DNA from: JAAETI01 sp964195945 | Lineage (GTDB): Bacteria > Actinomycetota > Acidimicrobiia > Spongiisociales > UBA5794 | Direction: 5' to 3' | DNA: 64,000 nucleotides | Assembly: GCA_964195945.1 (NCBI GenBank) | Contig: CAXMRC010000201.1 | Location: 1-64,000 of the forward strand | Shown: piece after piece, positions 1 to 8,390 of the stretch | Layout: every line of letters begins with the position of its first letter | Numbering within the stretch: the stretch's first letter is position 1 | Program-made: the position numbers and the translations under genes | The notes under the pieces: generated by a model | Told to the model about the DNA's origin: nothing | What the model saw: the letters and a program-made list of their open reading frames with translations, nothing else | Databases searched by the model: none

Positions 1-986
1 GGGTTTGCGTTGTAGGCATCATTGACGACTGTGAAAGATCCGCGGTGGATTTCCATACGCCACTGGGAGCCTGTGGCAGATTCCAAACCGGTCGCAAGAG
101 TTGCGAAATCGAGACCAAGCGCAAGCCCGGCGCCCATCGCCGCTGCGGCGTTTAAGGCCTGGTGGGTTCCGGCGACCTGGAGATGCAGGTCTGCGGTTTC
201 GCCACCGAACACGAGTCTGAATTCGGGAAAGCCGTGGCTGTCGATGGATACGTTGCTGATCCGGACGTCGGCTTCGGGTTCAGGCCCGAAGGTCATTGTG
301 CTGCCAGGGTGGCTGCGCATCAGCCGGGTTTCCCCTGCAGGAAGAATCGCCGTTCCGCTTGCCGGTAGAGCCTCGACCAGTTCGAACTTGGCGTCCGCAA
401 GATCATCGGTCGTACCGAAAGTCTCGAGGTGGACGACTCCGAGATTGGTTATGACCGCAATATCAGGGCGCACCGCAGGCATCAAGAAAGAGATGTGCCC
501 CCGTCCACGAGAACCGACCTCGGCTACCAGGTAGTTTGCATCTGCCGGGGTGCCGAGCACGGTGATCGGCACCCCAATCTCGTTGTTAAACGAACGCGGC
601 GAGGCCCAGGCACCGGGGAGCGCCGCTGCCAGCAGATCCTTCGTTGAGGTCTTTCCCGAACTACCTGTGATGGCCACGATCGGGATGGTGAGCTCGTTGC
701 GCTTGATCGCCGCGATATCACGGAGCGCCTCCAACGTGTCGTCAACAACAATCCTCGGATGGTTGGAACTGGCGGCATCGGAGGTGACGACGGCTGCTGC
801 ACCGTGTTCCATCGCGTCACCAATGAATGCGTTTCCGTCAAATGTCTCTCCAACTACGGCAACAAACAGATCGCCCGATTTCACGTCGCGCGAGTCGATA
901 GTGACTCCGTGAAAGGTCACACCAGGGTCGTCAAGGGACCGTGTTCCCAGTTTCCTCGCCAGCTCGGCGAGTGGTAGCGAGATCAT
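1..986 (-). CDS. murF: UDP-N-acetylmuramoyl-tripeptide--D-alanyl-D-alanine ligase MurF (3' end outside window)
   Basis: MurF is the cytoplasmic Mur ligase that adds D-Ala-D-Ala to the UDP-MurNAc-tripeptide using ATP. Read from the minus strand, the first 328 codons are present. The Mur-ligase N-terminal domain is followed by the P-loop GSSGKTS at about residues 108-114 and the MurF-typical VNDAYNAN at the truncated end. The ATG at 986 overlaps the murE stop (ATGA), which implies translational coupling, and it is the last visible gene of the dcw operon. The remainder lies beyond the left edge, so the C-terminal domain cannot be assessed. The identification is firm from the motifs and the position after murE. 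Confidence 0.95.
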   Translation of the reverse strand, partial: MISLPLAELARKLGTRSLDDPGVTFHGVTIDSRDVKSGDLFVAVVGETFDGNAFIGDAMEHGAAAVVTSDAASSNHPRIVVDDTLEALRDIAAIKRNELTIPIVAITGSSGKTSTKDLLAAALPGAWASPRSFNNEIGVPITVLGTPADANYLVAEVGSRGRGHISFLMPAVRPDIAVITNLGVVHLETFGTTDDLADAKFELVEALPASGTAILPAGETRLMRSHPGSTMTFGPEPEADVRISNVSIDSHGFPEFRLVFGGETADLHLQVAGTHQALNAAAAMGAGLALGLDFATLATGLESATGSQWRMEIHRGSFTVVNDAYNAN

Positions 987-2470
987 TGCGATCTTCCCGA
1001 TGCTCGCTCGAGCTCCTCCATGGCGACCTGCCGGTCGTCAAAGCCGACCGTTCGGTCGGTGAACTCCTGACTCGTTTCGTGACCTTTGCCAAGGATGAGC
1101 ACAACATCACCGTCGCCGGCAACCGACAACGCATGTCGAATCGCAAGACGCCGGTCCGGCTCAACGGTCAAGTCGGACGCGGGGCGGACCCCGGAGAGCA
1201 TCTGGTCGATGATCTGCTGTGGGTCCTCAGATCGAGGATTATCAGTCGTGATTATGGCGACGTCCGCTTCAGTTACCGCCTGCCCCATCAGGGGGCGTTT
1301 CTCATGGTCGCGGTCTCCGCCGGCGCCAACCACGGCGACGATCTTTCCTTTGGTCAGCCCCCGACTCTCCGCTATGACTCTGGAAATGGCGTCAGGGGTG
1401 TGGGCGTAGTCGACAACAACCCACAGGTCCCGCTCGGTCTCGAGAGTGTTATATCGCCCTGGAATCGGATCCATCGCGGCCAACCGGGTGATCGCATGCT
1501 GTAGGTCCCAGCCTTGGATTGAGCCGCAGGTGAGCGCAATGGCGGCGTTGGCAACGTTGAACCGACCAGCGAGTGCGGTATCGATGGTGAGAGGCTCGCC
1601 ATCGAGAACCATCTCGAAAGCGCTTCCAGTCTGCATGTCACTCAGGTAGGTCACACGCACATCTGCCTCTCGGTGGGTGCCGACGGTGATCACGGGAATG
1701 CCGGACTCCGCAGCGAGGCGGTAACCCCACAGATCGTCAACCCAGACGACACCCAATGGCGCCCAACGCTTGTCAAACAAACTGGCTTTCACCCGGAAAT
1801 ATTCTTCCATCGTGTGGTGGTAGTCGAGATGATCTTGGGAAAGGTTAGTGAAGGCAACGACGTCAAACTCTGTGCCGTTAACGCGACCCATGGCCAATGC
1901 GTGTGACGAGACCTCAACTGCGATGTCGGTGACACGACCGGCATTCGCGAGGCGACGGAATACGCGCTGTAGTTTGCTCGCCTCTGGTGTTGTCCGTGGC
2001 GATGGCGCAAGACCACCCAGATTGGCGCTGACGGTTCCGATTACTGCCGTCGATCGTCCCGAGCCCTCCGTCATGGCAGCCATCATGTGGGCAACCGTCG
2101 TCTTGCCGTTTGTGCCGGTGATCCCGACGACCGCCAGTTCACGACTCGGGTTTCGATGCACTGCGGCGGCGATCCAGCCGAGAGCCTGTCGGGTGTCCTC
2201 GACGAGCAGATGCGGGATGTCGGCTGAGGGTGGCTCTTCGACGACGACCGCGGCTGCGCCCCGCTCTACGACGTCCTCGACAAAGGTGTGGCCGTCGACA
2301 CGGGCACCACGGATGGCGACGTAAACGCTTCCGGGAGTTACGGCACGGCTGTCCATGGTTACATCGACTACCCGTGTGTCCGGACTGTTGACCGACACGT
2401 CCTGATGAACACGCAACGCGGCAGCCACTGTCTGCAGCGTCACGCCGGCTTCGGTTGACTCAACCGGCAT
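983..2470 (-). CDS. murE: UDP-N-acetylmuramoyl-L-alanyl-D-glutamate--2,6-diaminopimelate ligase MurE
   Basis: MurE adds the third stem-peptide residue to UDP-MurNAc-L-Ala-D-Glu. The 495-residue protein is of normal length. It shows the ATP loop GITGTNGKTT at residues 116-125, the lysine (about K228, in YFRVKAS) expected to be carbamylated, and DNPR at 410-413, which in this family marks specificity for meso-diaminopimelate rather than lysine. The start at 2470 has an AGGAG upstream and overlaps the end of ftsI by 11 bases. The 3' end overlaps murF. The expected product is a DAP-type cell wall, in line with an actinobacterium. Confidence 0.96.
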   Translation of the reverse strand: MPVESTEAGVTLQTVAAALRVHQDVSVNSPDTRVVDVTMDSRAVTPGSVYVAIRGARVDGHTFVEDVVERGAAAVVVEEPPSADIPHLLVEDTRQALGWIAAAVHRNPSRELAVVGITGTNGKTTVAHMMAAMTEGSGRSTAVIGTVSANLGGLAPSPRTTPEASKLQRVFRRLANAGRVTDIAVEVSSHALAMGRVNGTEFDVVAFTNLSQDHLDYHHTMEEYFRVKASLFDKRWAPLGVVWVDDLWGYRLAAESGIPVITVGTHREADVRVTYLSDMQTGSAFEMVLDGEPLTIDTALAGRFNVANAAIALTCGSIQGWDLQHAITRLAAMDPIPGRYNTLETERDLWVVVDYAHTPDAISRVIAESRGLTKGKIVAVVGAGGDRDHEKRPLMGQAVTEADVAIITTDNPRSEDPQQIIDQMLSGVRPASDLTVEPDRRLAIRHALSVAGDGDVVLILGKGHETSQEFTDRTVGFDDRQVAMEELERASGRSQ

Positions 2471-4211
2471 CGGGAGCCACTCCTAGGGCCTGCATTGCTG
2501 CTTCCGCCACGCGAGCGAAGACCGGAGCAGCTGAGACACCACCGAATTGAAGCTCAATAAGCTGGCCGTCTTCCTCGGTCTCACCGTGAGGCGAATCAAG
2601 CACCACGGCAATGACGATCTCGGGCCCATCGATTGGAGCGATCCCAATGAACGACGCAATGCGGTCTTCTACGCTGTAAAAACCTTGTTCGAAAAGGAAC
2701 TTTTCGGTGGTTCCGGTCTTGCCGCCAACGGCAAAGCCATCGACAGAGGCACGTCTTCCGGTGCCCTGTTCGACGACTCCCTGCAGAAGTTCGCGCATCT
2801 GCTCCGCGGTCCTCTCCGAAAGGACTGGCCGCTGCCGTGGCACTGTGACGTCGCGTGACCCGTCAGGGTGAATGAGTTCGCTGACGACGTGGGGTTCGAC
2901 CCAGATCCCGTTGTTGGCGATTGTCCCGAACACTGCAGCCATCTGCAGGGCGGTCACGTCGACACGGTAACCGATGGCGGTGGAAGCACCCGCGGTGGCC
3001 GACACCCAATCTTCCAGCGGATGCAGCAAGCCCGGGACCTCGCCACGGAGAGAATCGGTGGTCAATTGACCGAGCCCAAAAGCCTCGAGGTACTGATGGT
3101 GGAGTTCGTTACCCAGCTGTTCTTGGATCTGGATTGTCCCAACATTGGATGATTTGGTCAGGATCTCAGCGACGCTCATTACCCGGTCCTCCGTGCGGTT
3201 TACGTCGGTGTAGGGATCTTCTTTGCCGTCGACGTCGTATGCAGCCGGCACCGTCCAGCTATTGCTTGGGGTCACGATCCCCTCGTTGAGAGCGGCGGCC
3301 ACTGTGATGACTTTGAGGGTTGAGCCTGGTTCGTAGACGTCGGTCACTGCACGGTTCCGCACCGCGGCAGCATCAATCGAGCTCCGATCGTTTGGGTCAA
3401 ACGTTGGAGCGGTTGCCATAGCCAGGATCTCCCCTGACTTTGGATCCAGAACCACGATCGTGACCGACAATGCACCGGTATCGATCAACGCCTGCTCCGC
3501 CGCTTGCTGCGCCGCGTATTGAATCTCGCGGTCGATGGTGGTGCGCACGTCAACCCCTGGTATCGCTGGTTCGATCAGGAGCTCGCCGAGAGGAATCGGT
3601 CGACCTTCGGGGTCCCGCTCCAGAACCTGGGTGCCGGGGGTGCCGGTGAGGAGATCATCGAATTCTGCCTCTAGGCCTTCAAGGCCGGTTTGGTCGTCTT
3701 GTTTGACGAATCCAAGGACTTGCGCCGCCAGATTGCCTGCTGGATAGACACGGTATGGCTCATTCTGAAAGTAGATACCCTCGATGGCGTGTTCCTCTAC
3801 AGCAGCTCGGATCTTGTCGGCAACGTCGACTTCGAGATGCCGCGCCAGGTACACAAAGCGAGAGCCAGGTTGGTCGAGACGCTCGGTAAGTTCGGCAACA
3901 TTGCTGCCAAGTAACGGTGCAAGGATCTGTGCAGTTCCCAAAGCGTCAACGATCAGGGCGGGGTCTGCGATGACCGTTGGCAGATCGACGGTTACGGCGA
4001 GTTCAATACCTTCGCGATCGAAGATCGTTCCGCGTTTGGCGGCCTTGTCCTCGACCTTGATCCTTTGGTCTTCCCCGTCCGCCACGAACTCCGCTGCTTC
4101 GACGACCTGCACCTGAAACAGCCGGTACCCAATCCCAACCCACGACAGGATGAACAGAACTCCTACGAAGACGACTCGTAGGTCACGAATGCGCCATGTG
4201 GGGCGCAGCAT
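2460..4211 (-). CDS. ftsI: Septal penicillin-binding protein (FtsI/PBP3-type transpeptidase)
   Basis: This is a class B penicillin-binding protein that cross-links peptidoglycan at the division septum. From the ATG at 4211 it has 583 residues: a short cytoplasmic tail, one membrane helix (about residues 12-30), a dimerisation domain and a transpeptidase domain. The three active-site motifs are present: S-T-L-K at 297-300, S-S-N at 354-356 and K-T-G at 498-500. A TTG ten codons upstream (4241) is also possible, but the ATG fits the family better. No PASTA repeats follow. It sits between ftsL and murE as in other dcw clusters. Confidence 0.94.
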   Translation of the reverse strand: MLRPTWRIRDLRVVFVGVLFILSWVGIGYRLFQVQVVEAAEFVADGEDQRIKVEDKAAKRGTIFDREGIELAVTVDLPTVIADPALIVDALGTAQILAPLLGSNVAELTERLDQPGSRFVYLARHLEVDVADKIRAAVEEHAIEGIYFQNEPYRVYPAGNLAAQVLGFVKQDDQTGLEGLEAEFDDLLTGTPGTQVLERDPEGRPIPLGELLIEPAIPGVDVRTTIDREIQYAAQQAAEQALIDTGALSVTIVVLDPKSGEILAMATAPTFDPNDRSSIDAAAVRNRAVTDVYEPGSTLKVITVAAALNEGIVTPSNSWTVPAAYDVDGKEDPYTDVNRTEDRVMSVAEILTKSSNVGTIQIQEQLGNELHHQYLEAFGLGQLTTDSLRGEVPGLLHPLEDWVSATAGASTAIGYRVDVTALQMAAVFGTIANNGIWVEPHVVSELIHPDGSRDVTVPRQRPVLSERTAEQMRELLQGVVEQGTGRRASVDGFAVGGKTGTTEKFLFEQGFYSVEDRIASFIGIAPIDGPEIVIAVVLDSPHGETEEDGQLIELQFGGVSAAPVFARVAEAAMQALGVAPDAG

Positions 4212-4325
4212 GTCAGCGCCCTGGCGGGTCTGGGAGCCCAAGGCATCCCAGGCCGCCAGCGATCGGCCGAATAGGAATGGAATCAGAGGCGCACTTCACC
4301 ACCGGGATCACGCAGGTGTCCAGGC

Positions 4326-4730
4326 TCATGGCTGTGCGCTCAGGGTTGCTTTGAGTTGTGCCCATCGGTAGTCAGGGTCCAGTTCGTTGACTCCAACGAC
4401 TGGTACCGCCAGGGCAAGCCTTTCTTCTGCATAGACCATTCCAAGGTCGGCGATTTGCTGTTCGAGCAATGCGGGACTCTGGATCTGGGCAAGTTCGTAG
4501 CGGAGCTGCCAGTGCAGGTCTTCCTGCATGGCGATCTGCTCTTCGAGCTCTTGGATTTCGAAGGCGGACTGGTCGAGCGAAATCCGTGAGTAGATAAGTC
4601 CAAAGAACGCGACAACGACGGCTAACGCAAACATCACCCAGTGGCTGATCTTGGTGCGGGGCCGGCGGGTTGTGCCGGGGACGACCTCTAGCGAGGGCTT
4701 TGCCGCTGACTGGCGTTGCGGAAGCGTCAT
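4326..4730 (-). CDS. ftsL: FtsL-like cell division protein (septum formation initiator type)
   Basis: A small bitopic protein of 134 residues: a basic cytoplasmic N-terminus, one membrane helix around residues 30-50 (HWVMFALAVVVAFFGLIY), then an extracytoplasmic coiled-coil stretch rich in Glu, Gln and Leu up to about residue 95. This is the architecture of FtsL/DivIC. It lies between rsmH and ftsI, where ftsL is normally found. The ATG at 4730 overlaps the rsmH stop in an ATGA. A longer reading up to 4859 would run deep into rsmH and is unlikely. Sequence identity in this family is low, so the name rests on topology and position. Confidence 0.85.
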   Translation of the reverse strand: MTLPQRQSAAKPSLEVVPGTTRRPRTKISHWVMFALAVVVAFFGLIYSRISLDQSAFEIQELEEQIAMQEDLHWQLRYELAQIQSPALLEQQIADLGMVYAEERLALAVPVVGVNELDPDYRWAQLKATLSAQP

Positions 4731-5671
4731 GACCCGACCTTCTCTGTGACGCGCAGGATCGCCGATCGTGACCGGGGGTTGGCCTCTATCTCGGCTTCGG
4801 TGGGCCGCAGTGGTTTGTGGGCGGGTGACCGAAGTTCGGCCACCCGTCCACAATTGCACACGGGGAAGTCAGGGGGACAAACGCACCCAGCTGTGCCGGC
4901 TGCGAAGCGTCTCTTGACTATGCGATCCTCGAGAGAGTGGTAGGAAATCACCAACACCCTCCCGCCGGGACGCACCCAACGGATCGCTGCCTCAAGACCA
5001 AGCTCAAGCGAGCCAAGTTCATCGTTGACCGCGATCCGGATGGCTTGGAAGACTTTGCGTGCGGGGTGCTTGCGCCGGCGGACGGCTGCCGGGACCGAGT
5101 TTGCGACCACGTCGGCAAGGTGAGCTGTGTCGGTGATTGGCCGGGCCGCGACGATGGCTCTGGCGATTCTCCTAGCCATACGGTCTTCTCCGTATCGCCA
5201 GAGAATGTCAGCAATGTCATCCACTGGCCAGTTATTGATGATTGTGTCTGCCCCGAGTTCGGCGTCGCGGTCCATCCGCATGTCGACGGGTCCGCGACGC
5301 CGATAGGAAAAGCCACGCTCGGGCTCGTCAAGTTGGTGGGAGGAGACACCAATGTCGAAGAGGAATCCGTCGATGCACGGTATTGAAGAACCACTACTTG
5401 TCTCCTCGTTGCAAATCTGTTCCGCGATCTGGTCGAGAGATGCGAAGTTGGCCCTGACGAGACGCACCGCTTCTCCGACCGGGCCCTGCGCTATCGCGTC
5501 GGGATCCTGGTCGATCGCTATGACTGAAAGGTCGGGGAACGCTTCGAGCAATGCTCGGGTGTGTCCCCCTCCCCCATAGGTTGCGTCGACTATCAGGCGT
5601 GGCGAGATCGGTCGCAGAAGATCCACGACTTCCTTCGCCATTACTGGCCTGTGATACGGGTTCTGAACCAT
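4727..5671 (-). CDS. rsmH: 16S rRNA (cytosine1402-N4)-methyltransferase RsmH (MraW)
   Basis: RsmH methylates N4 of C1402 in the 16S rRNA decoding centre using S-adenosylmethionine. The 314-residue protein begins with the family hallmark YHRPVMAKEVVDLL, has the SAM-binding stretch DATYGGGGHT near residue 30, FDIGVSSHQLD near 107 and the C-terminal ISYHSLEDRIVKRRF segment. The length is normal. It follows mraZ after a 120-base spacer and overlaps ftsL by four bases. Its Shine-Dalgarno GAGGGG lies inside one arm of a long inverted repeat (separate entry), so its translation may be controlled by RNA structure. Confidence 0.96.
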   Translation of the reverse strand: MVQNPYHRPVMAKEVVDLLRPISPRLIVDATYGGGGHTRALLEAFPDLSVIAIDQDPDAIAQGPVGEAVRLVRANFASLDQIAEQICNEETSSGSSIPCIDGFLFDIGVSSHQLDEPERGFSYRRRGPVDMRMDRDAELGADTIINNWPVDDIADILWRYGEDRMARRIARAIVAARPITDTAHLADVVANSVPAAVRRRKHPARKVFQAIRIAVNDELGSLELGLEAAIRWVRPGGRVLVISYHSLEDRIVKRRFAAGTAGCVCPPDFPVCNCGRVAELRSPAHKPLRPTEAEIEANPRSRSAILRVTEKVGS

Positions 5672-5752
5672 GGTCAGCCCCTCGGAGCGCTGGCGCCAAA
5701 ATGGAAGCGGGCGGAGTAAGGGGCCTCCCGATTGGCATCCGAGGGACTGACC
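5672..5752 (-). promoter_or_regulatory. Inverted repeat able to mask the rsmH ribosome binding site
   Basis: On the minus-strand transcript, GGUCAGUCCCUCGG (5752 to 5739) can pair with CCGAGGGGCUGACC (5685 to 5672). All 14 positions pair, one as G-U, around a 53-base loop. The 3' arm contains the GAGGGG Shine-Dalgarno and ends directly against the rsmH ATG at 5671. If formed, the stem would hide the ribosome binding site. The pairing is seen in the sequence; regulation is inference. It could also be a structural spacer or a DNA operator. Confidence 0.5.
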
Positions 5753-5791
5753 GTGAGTCAGAACCTGCTGTTTCTGTCGTTGCTTTGCTTG

Positions 5792-6229
5792 TCATAGCAC
5801 TTCACCACTGCGGCCCATGACCTGTTGGCCTCCGGAGAAGAACTCGTCGGCTTTGGCTTCCTCGGCGGCCCAGACGTCGGTCGCCCATATCTCGATGGCC
5901 TCGCCAGAACCGACAACGGTTACGTCTTTGACTATTTGGGCCCAAGCACGGAGGTTCTCGGGAACCGGGATACGACCTTGCTTGTCGGGAGTGACGTCAT
6001 TGGCTCCGGCAAAAAGCGAGCGCTTGTACATGCGAGCGTTGGGTTCGGTGGAAGGAAGGCTGTTGACCCGTTCGTATTCCTGCTCCCAAGCGTCGGGTGG
6101 ATACACAGCAAGACAGTGTTCCCTACCCTTGGTGATGAAACAGCCGGCTTCGAGGCAGTCACGAAACTTACGAGGCATCACAACACGCCCTTTGGCGTCC
6201 ATTGTGTGCTCATACGTCCCCAGAAACAT
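5792..6229 (-). CDS. mraZ: Transcriptional regulator MraZ
   Basis: MraZ is an AbrB-fold DNA-binding protein that represses the dcw operon it heads and forms ring-shaped oligomers. The 145-residue sequence starts MFLGTYEHTMDAKGRVVMP and has the two tandem MraZ half-domains, the second with DKQGRIPVPENLRAWA. The paired D-x-K/Q-G-R motifs are the DNA-contacting elements of the family. The length is typical. It is the first gene of the cluster. A run of four GTGG boxes at exact 10-bp spacing lies 32 bases upstream and should be its own operator. Confidence 0.95.
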   Translation of the reverse strand: MFLGTYEHTMDAKGRVVMPRKFRDCLEAGCFITKGREHCLAVYPPDAWEQEYERVNSLPSTEPNARMYKRSLFAGANDVTPDKQGRIPVPENLRAWAQIVKDVTVVGSGEAIEIWATDVWAAEEAKADEFFSGGQQVMGRSGEVL

Positions 6230-6260
6230 GAGAAGTGCTCTCCATCCACTACATCATCTA

Positions 6261-6294
6261 CCACTGCGCCCCACCCTAAACCACATCGCGCCAC
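6261..6294 (-). promoter_or_regulatory. MraZ operator: four GTGG boxes at 10-bp spacing
   Basis: On the plus strand CCAC occurs at 6261, 6271, 6281 and 6291, so on the mraZ coding strand there are four GTGG boxes exactly 10 bp apart, starting 32 bases upstream of the mraZ ATG. MraZ is known to bind several short G-rich direct repeats one helical turn apart in the mraZ promoter. The repeat spacing and place match that model. Further G-rich sequence continues upstream to about 6390 and may hold the promoter, but no clear -10/-35 pair could be assigned. Confidence 0.7.
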
Positions 6295-6457
6295 CTTTCA
6301 ACCCATTTCACCCCCGTTTCCCCCTGACATGACACAAATGGGTCGATCGACCCACCACATGGCCCGTTTTGGACGCGCTAAAACCCCCATCCCCCACTGC
6401 GAGCGGGTTTTTGGGATGCAGCAGGGAGCGCCGCTCCCCGTTACCGACGTCTGATGT

Positions 6458-7636
6458 CTATGGCGATCGACCGCTCGTGGTGTAGGTGTGGCCGAGTCGG
6501 CTGGTCCACAGGTATCCGCTGTTGGCGAGTGGTCGATAGGTCCAGCCGATGCGGTGGCGGTTGGTGTTGTGGTCGTGACGGCACAGGGACGCCAGGTAGT
6601 GAGTGGAGGTGGGTCCGCCTTCTGATCGTGGGATGCGGTGGTCGATGTCGCAGTCCACCGCCGGCATGCGACAGCCGGAAAACACACAAGTGGTGTCTCG
6701 CAGCTGGACATGACGACGTTGTTGGGCGGTGGGTCGGCTCCGAGTGGTGCCCACATCGATGGGTTGCCCCGTTATGGGGTCGGTAACCGTGTATTGCCAT
6801 TCGGATTGCTGTTGACGTTCGGCGACCTGGCGGGCGATGTCGGCGATGACGGGCCCGTAGCCGGTCAATTCGCCGGGATGCTCGGCCAGTTGGGTCAGCG
6901 TGGTGAGGTCGACGTGGATGTTGACTGTGCCCCGCCCCGATCGGCTGGCGGTCTTTGTGCCCTTGAGGACGTTGAGCAGGACGTCGACTCGGAGTTGGTC
7001 CGTCGTTCTTGTCTCGCCGTTGCCGCACCGACTGCGGGCAAGCTTGTTGATTCGCTTCATGCCTGCGGCGAGCCGATGCGGCGGCAGGTCGATACCAAAC
7101 AGATTCGCCGTTCCCGCCTCTGTCGGTTCGGTCACGATGCGGCGTTCCGCAACAGCCTGCTCGTATCGTCGTGCGGCATCTTCCGCATCGACTTCGATGG
7201 CGAGCTTGCAGATACGTGCGCTGAGTTGTCCGGTGGTCAGCAGCCCGGCGTCGGCAATCAGGTGGTCGATGAGGTCGCGGGCTGCAGCCAAAGGTAAGAG
7301 TGCTGTTCCATGGGCCATCATCCGAGCCCGCCTCACGTCGATAGCACCGGCACACAGCGCTTGCCAGACCAGCGGAAGGCGCCGTTGCAAATCGACTGCG
7401 AATGACATCTCAGAGTCAGCGGCCCGTCTGGTGAGCCGCCGCGCGGCACGGACCTCTGCCGCCGCTGCTTCCGCGGCGAAACCTTCCTCGTTCTCATCGA
7501 CTTCCATTGCATCGACCACAGCGGTCATGTCGCGGTATATGTGGGCCGCGTAGTGCGAGGCCATGCGCTGGTGAGCCCGCAGCGCCCTGATCCGGTCATA
7601 TCCGGAGACCTTGTCCACATCGATAGCAGACAACAT
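6458..7636 (-). CDS. DUF222 / HNH endonuclease family protein (13E12-repeat type)
   Basis: A 392-residue protein with an alpha-helical DUF222 region (about 1-260) and a C-terminal HNH nuclease domain: CVFSGCRMPAVDCDIDH, then L-A-S-L-C-R-H-D-H near residues 350-365. Such proteins are multicopy in actinobacteria and are associated with mobile or repeated DNA; their biological role is unclear. The ATG at 7636 is the first usable start. Family members often begin 30-40 residues earlier, and the upstream sequence switches directly into an SLH-like remnant in another frame at about 7655, so the N-terminus may have been trimmed by recombination. It is divergent in context from the dcw operon, which reads away downstream. 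Confidence 0.85.
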   Translation of the reverse strand: MLSAIDVDKVSGYDRIRALRAHQRMASHYAAHIYRDMTAVVDAMEVDENEEGFAAEAAAAEVRAARRLTRRAADSEMSFAVDLQRRLPLVWQALCAGAIDVRRARMMAHGTALLPLAAARDLIDHLIADAGLLTTGQLSARICKLAIEVDAEDAARRYEQAVAERRIVTEPTEAGTANLFGIDLPPHRLAAGMKRINKLARSRCGNGETRTTDQLRVDVLLNVLKGTKTASRSGRGTVNIHVDLTTLTQLAEHPGELTGYGPVIADIARQVAERQQQSEWQYTVTDPITGQPIDVGTTRSRPTAQQRRHVQLRDTTCVFSGCRMPAVDCDIDHRIPRSEGGPTSTHYLASLCRHDHNTNRHRIGWTYRPLANSGYLWTSRLGHTYTTSGRSP

Positions 7637-7653
7637 GCACGCCAGCAGATGGC

Positions 7654-7758
7654 CGGCGGGTTGCAGCCGCGGGTCACCCCAGCGGTGGCGAGCTTGTCGA
7701 TGTCGGTTGCGAAGACGGGCTCGGGTTCGTCGAGGAACTGCCCCTCAAAGAACTCTTG
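7654..7758 (-). pseudogene. Remnant of an SLH-like C-terminal repeat (fragment 1)
   Basis: In the frame running from 7758 down to 7654 the translation contains EPVFATDIDKLATAGVTRGC followed by NPP. This matches the middle of the SLH-like repeat of actinobacterial secreted proteins (pattern: acidic residue, V-F-x-x-D-I-D-K-L-A-x-x-G-V-T-x-G-C-N-P-P). The expected continuation (F-C-P-x-x-x-V-T-R-x-Q-M-A-A-F-L) is missing; instead the sequence enters the DUF222/HNH gene. A matching but more complete remnant lies at 8078-8336. This is a decayed fragment with no start or stop of its own. Confidence 0.55.
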
Positions 7759-7787
7759 ATAGCCGCTCGGTCGGTAGGGTTGTATCC

Positions 7788-7919
7788 GTGATTCCTCTCC
7801 TCGTTGAGTACAGCGAAGACGACGACACGGGATGTGCCTTCGGCATGATCGTGATGGTCGGCGTCATGGTCGGCAGCTTTTTCCTGCTGCGTCTGGCGAC
7901 AACGCGGACTCGCCGGTAG
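7788..7919 (+). CDS. Possible 43-residue single-span membrane peptide
   Basis: A GTG-started open frame gives an acidic N-terminus (VEYSEDDD), one hydrophobic helix of about 18 residues (FGMIVMVGVMVGSFFLL) and a basic tail ending RTRR. Such layout would place the acidic end outside and the basic end inside. There is no convincing Shine-Dalgarno; a leaderless message is possible. It sits alone between two SLH-like remnants in a degraded region, so it may be chance. No family is recognised. Confidence 0.25.
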   Translation: MIPLLVEYSEDDDTGCAFGMIVMVGVMVGSFFLLRLATTRTRR

Positions 7920-8077
7920 GCGACGTACAACAAGCGAAGTAGCGGGAGCGGCAAGCCGCGGGACTCCACCGCCCTCGTCGTTCGCCATCGAGGTCATCGC
8001 GCTGTCAGCCTTCAGTGATGTCGATGCCGCAACCCAAGGCGAGGCGGGCGGTCCACCGCCCGGATCCACAGACGCCG

Positions 8078-8336
8078 CTACCCCAACGCCCTGTGGAGGA
8101 ACGCGGCCATCTGTCCGCGTGTGACGATGCTGTTCGGGCAGAACATGTCTTTCACGGGTGGGTTACACCCGCGGGGTCACGCCTGCGATGGCGAGCCTGT
8201 CGATGCTGGCCTCAAACACCGACCCGTCATCGTCGACGGAGAGGTCGCCGCCACCCTCATCGGTCAAGCTCAGCGCCCGGACCAGGAATGCCGCCATCTG
8301 CGCCCGAGTAACGGACGGAATCGAGCAACGCGCCAA
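8078..8336 (-). pseudogene. Frameshifted SLH-like C-terminal domain remnant (fragment 2)
   Basis: From 8336 downward the minus strand encodes SVTRAQMAAFLVRALSLTDE, then VFEASIDRLAIAGVT, and, after a shift of one base at the G-run 8173-8176, GCNPPVKDMFCPNSIVTRGQ then MAAFLHRALG and a TAG at 8078-8080. Together these are two consecutive SLH-like repeats ending at a natural C-terminus, as seen in secreted actinobacterial proteins. The shift is one extra base in the GGGG run (plus strand). The N-terminal bulk of the protein is absent, replaced by the start of the rhodanese gene, so this is a truncated pseudogene even if the shift were a sequencing error. Confidence 0.65.
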
Positions 8337-8390
8337 AGCGTCTCTCTGGGGAGATGTACCATCGATCGCCAGTATGGAAGGAACCGATTG

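Noticed and set aside
6441..7355. Alternative-frame reading of 304 codons over the DUF222/HNH gene
   Set aside because: Arg/His/Pro-rich shadow of the real HNH reading frame, which carries the full domain signature.
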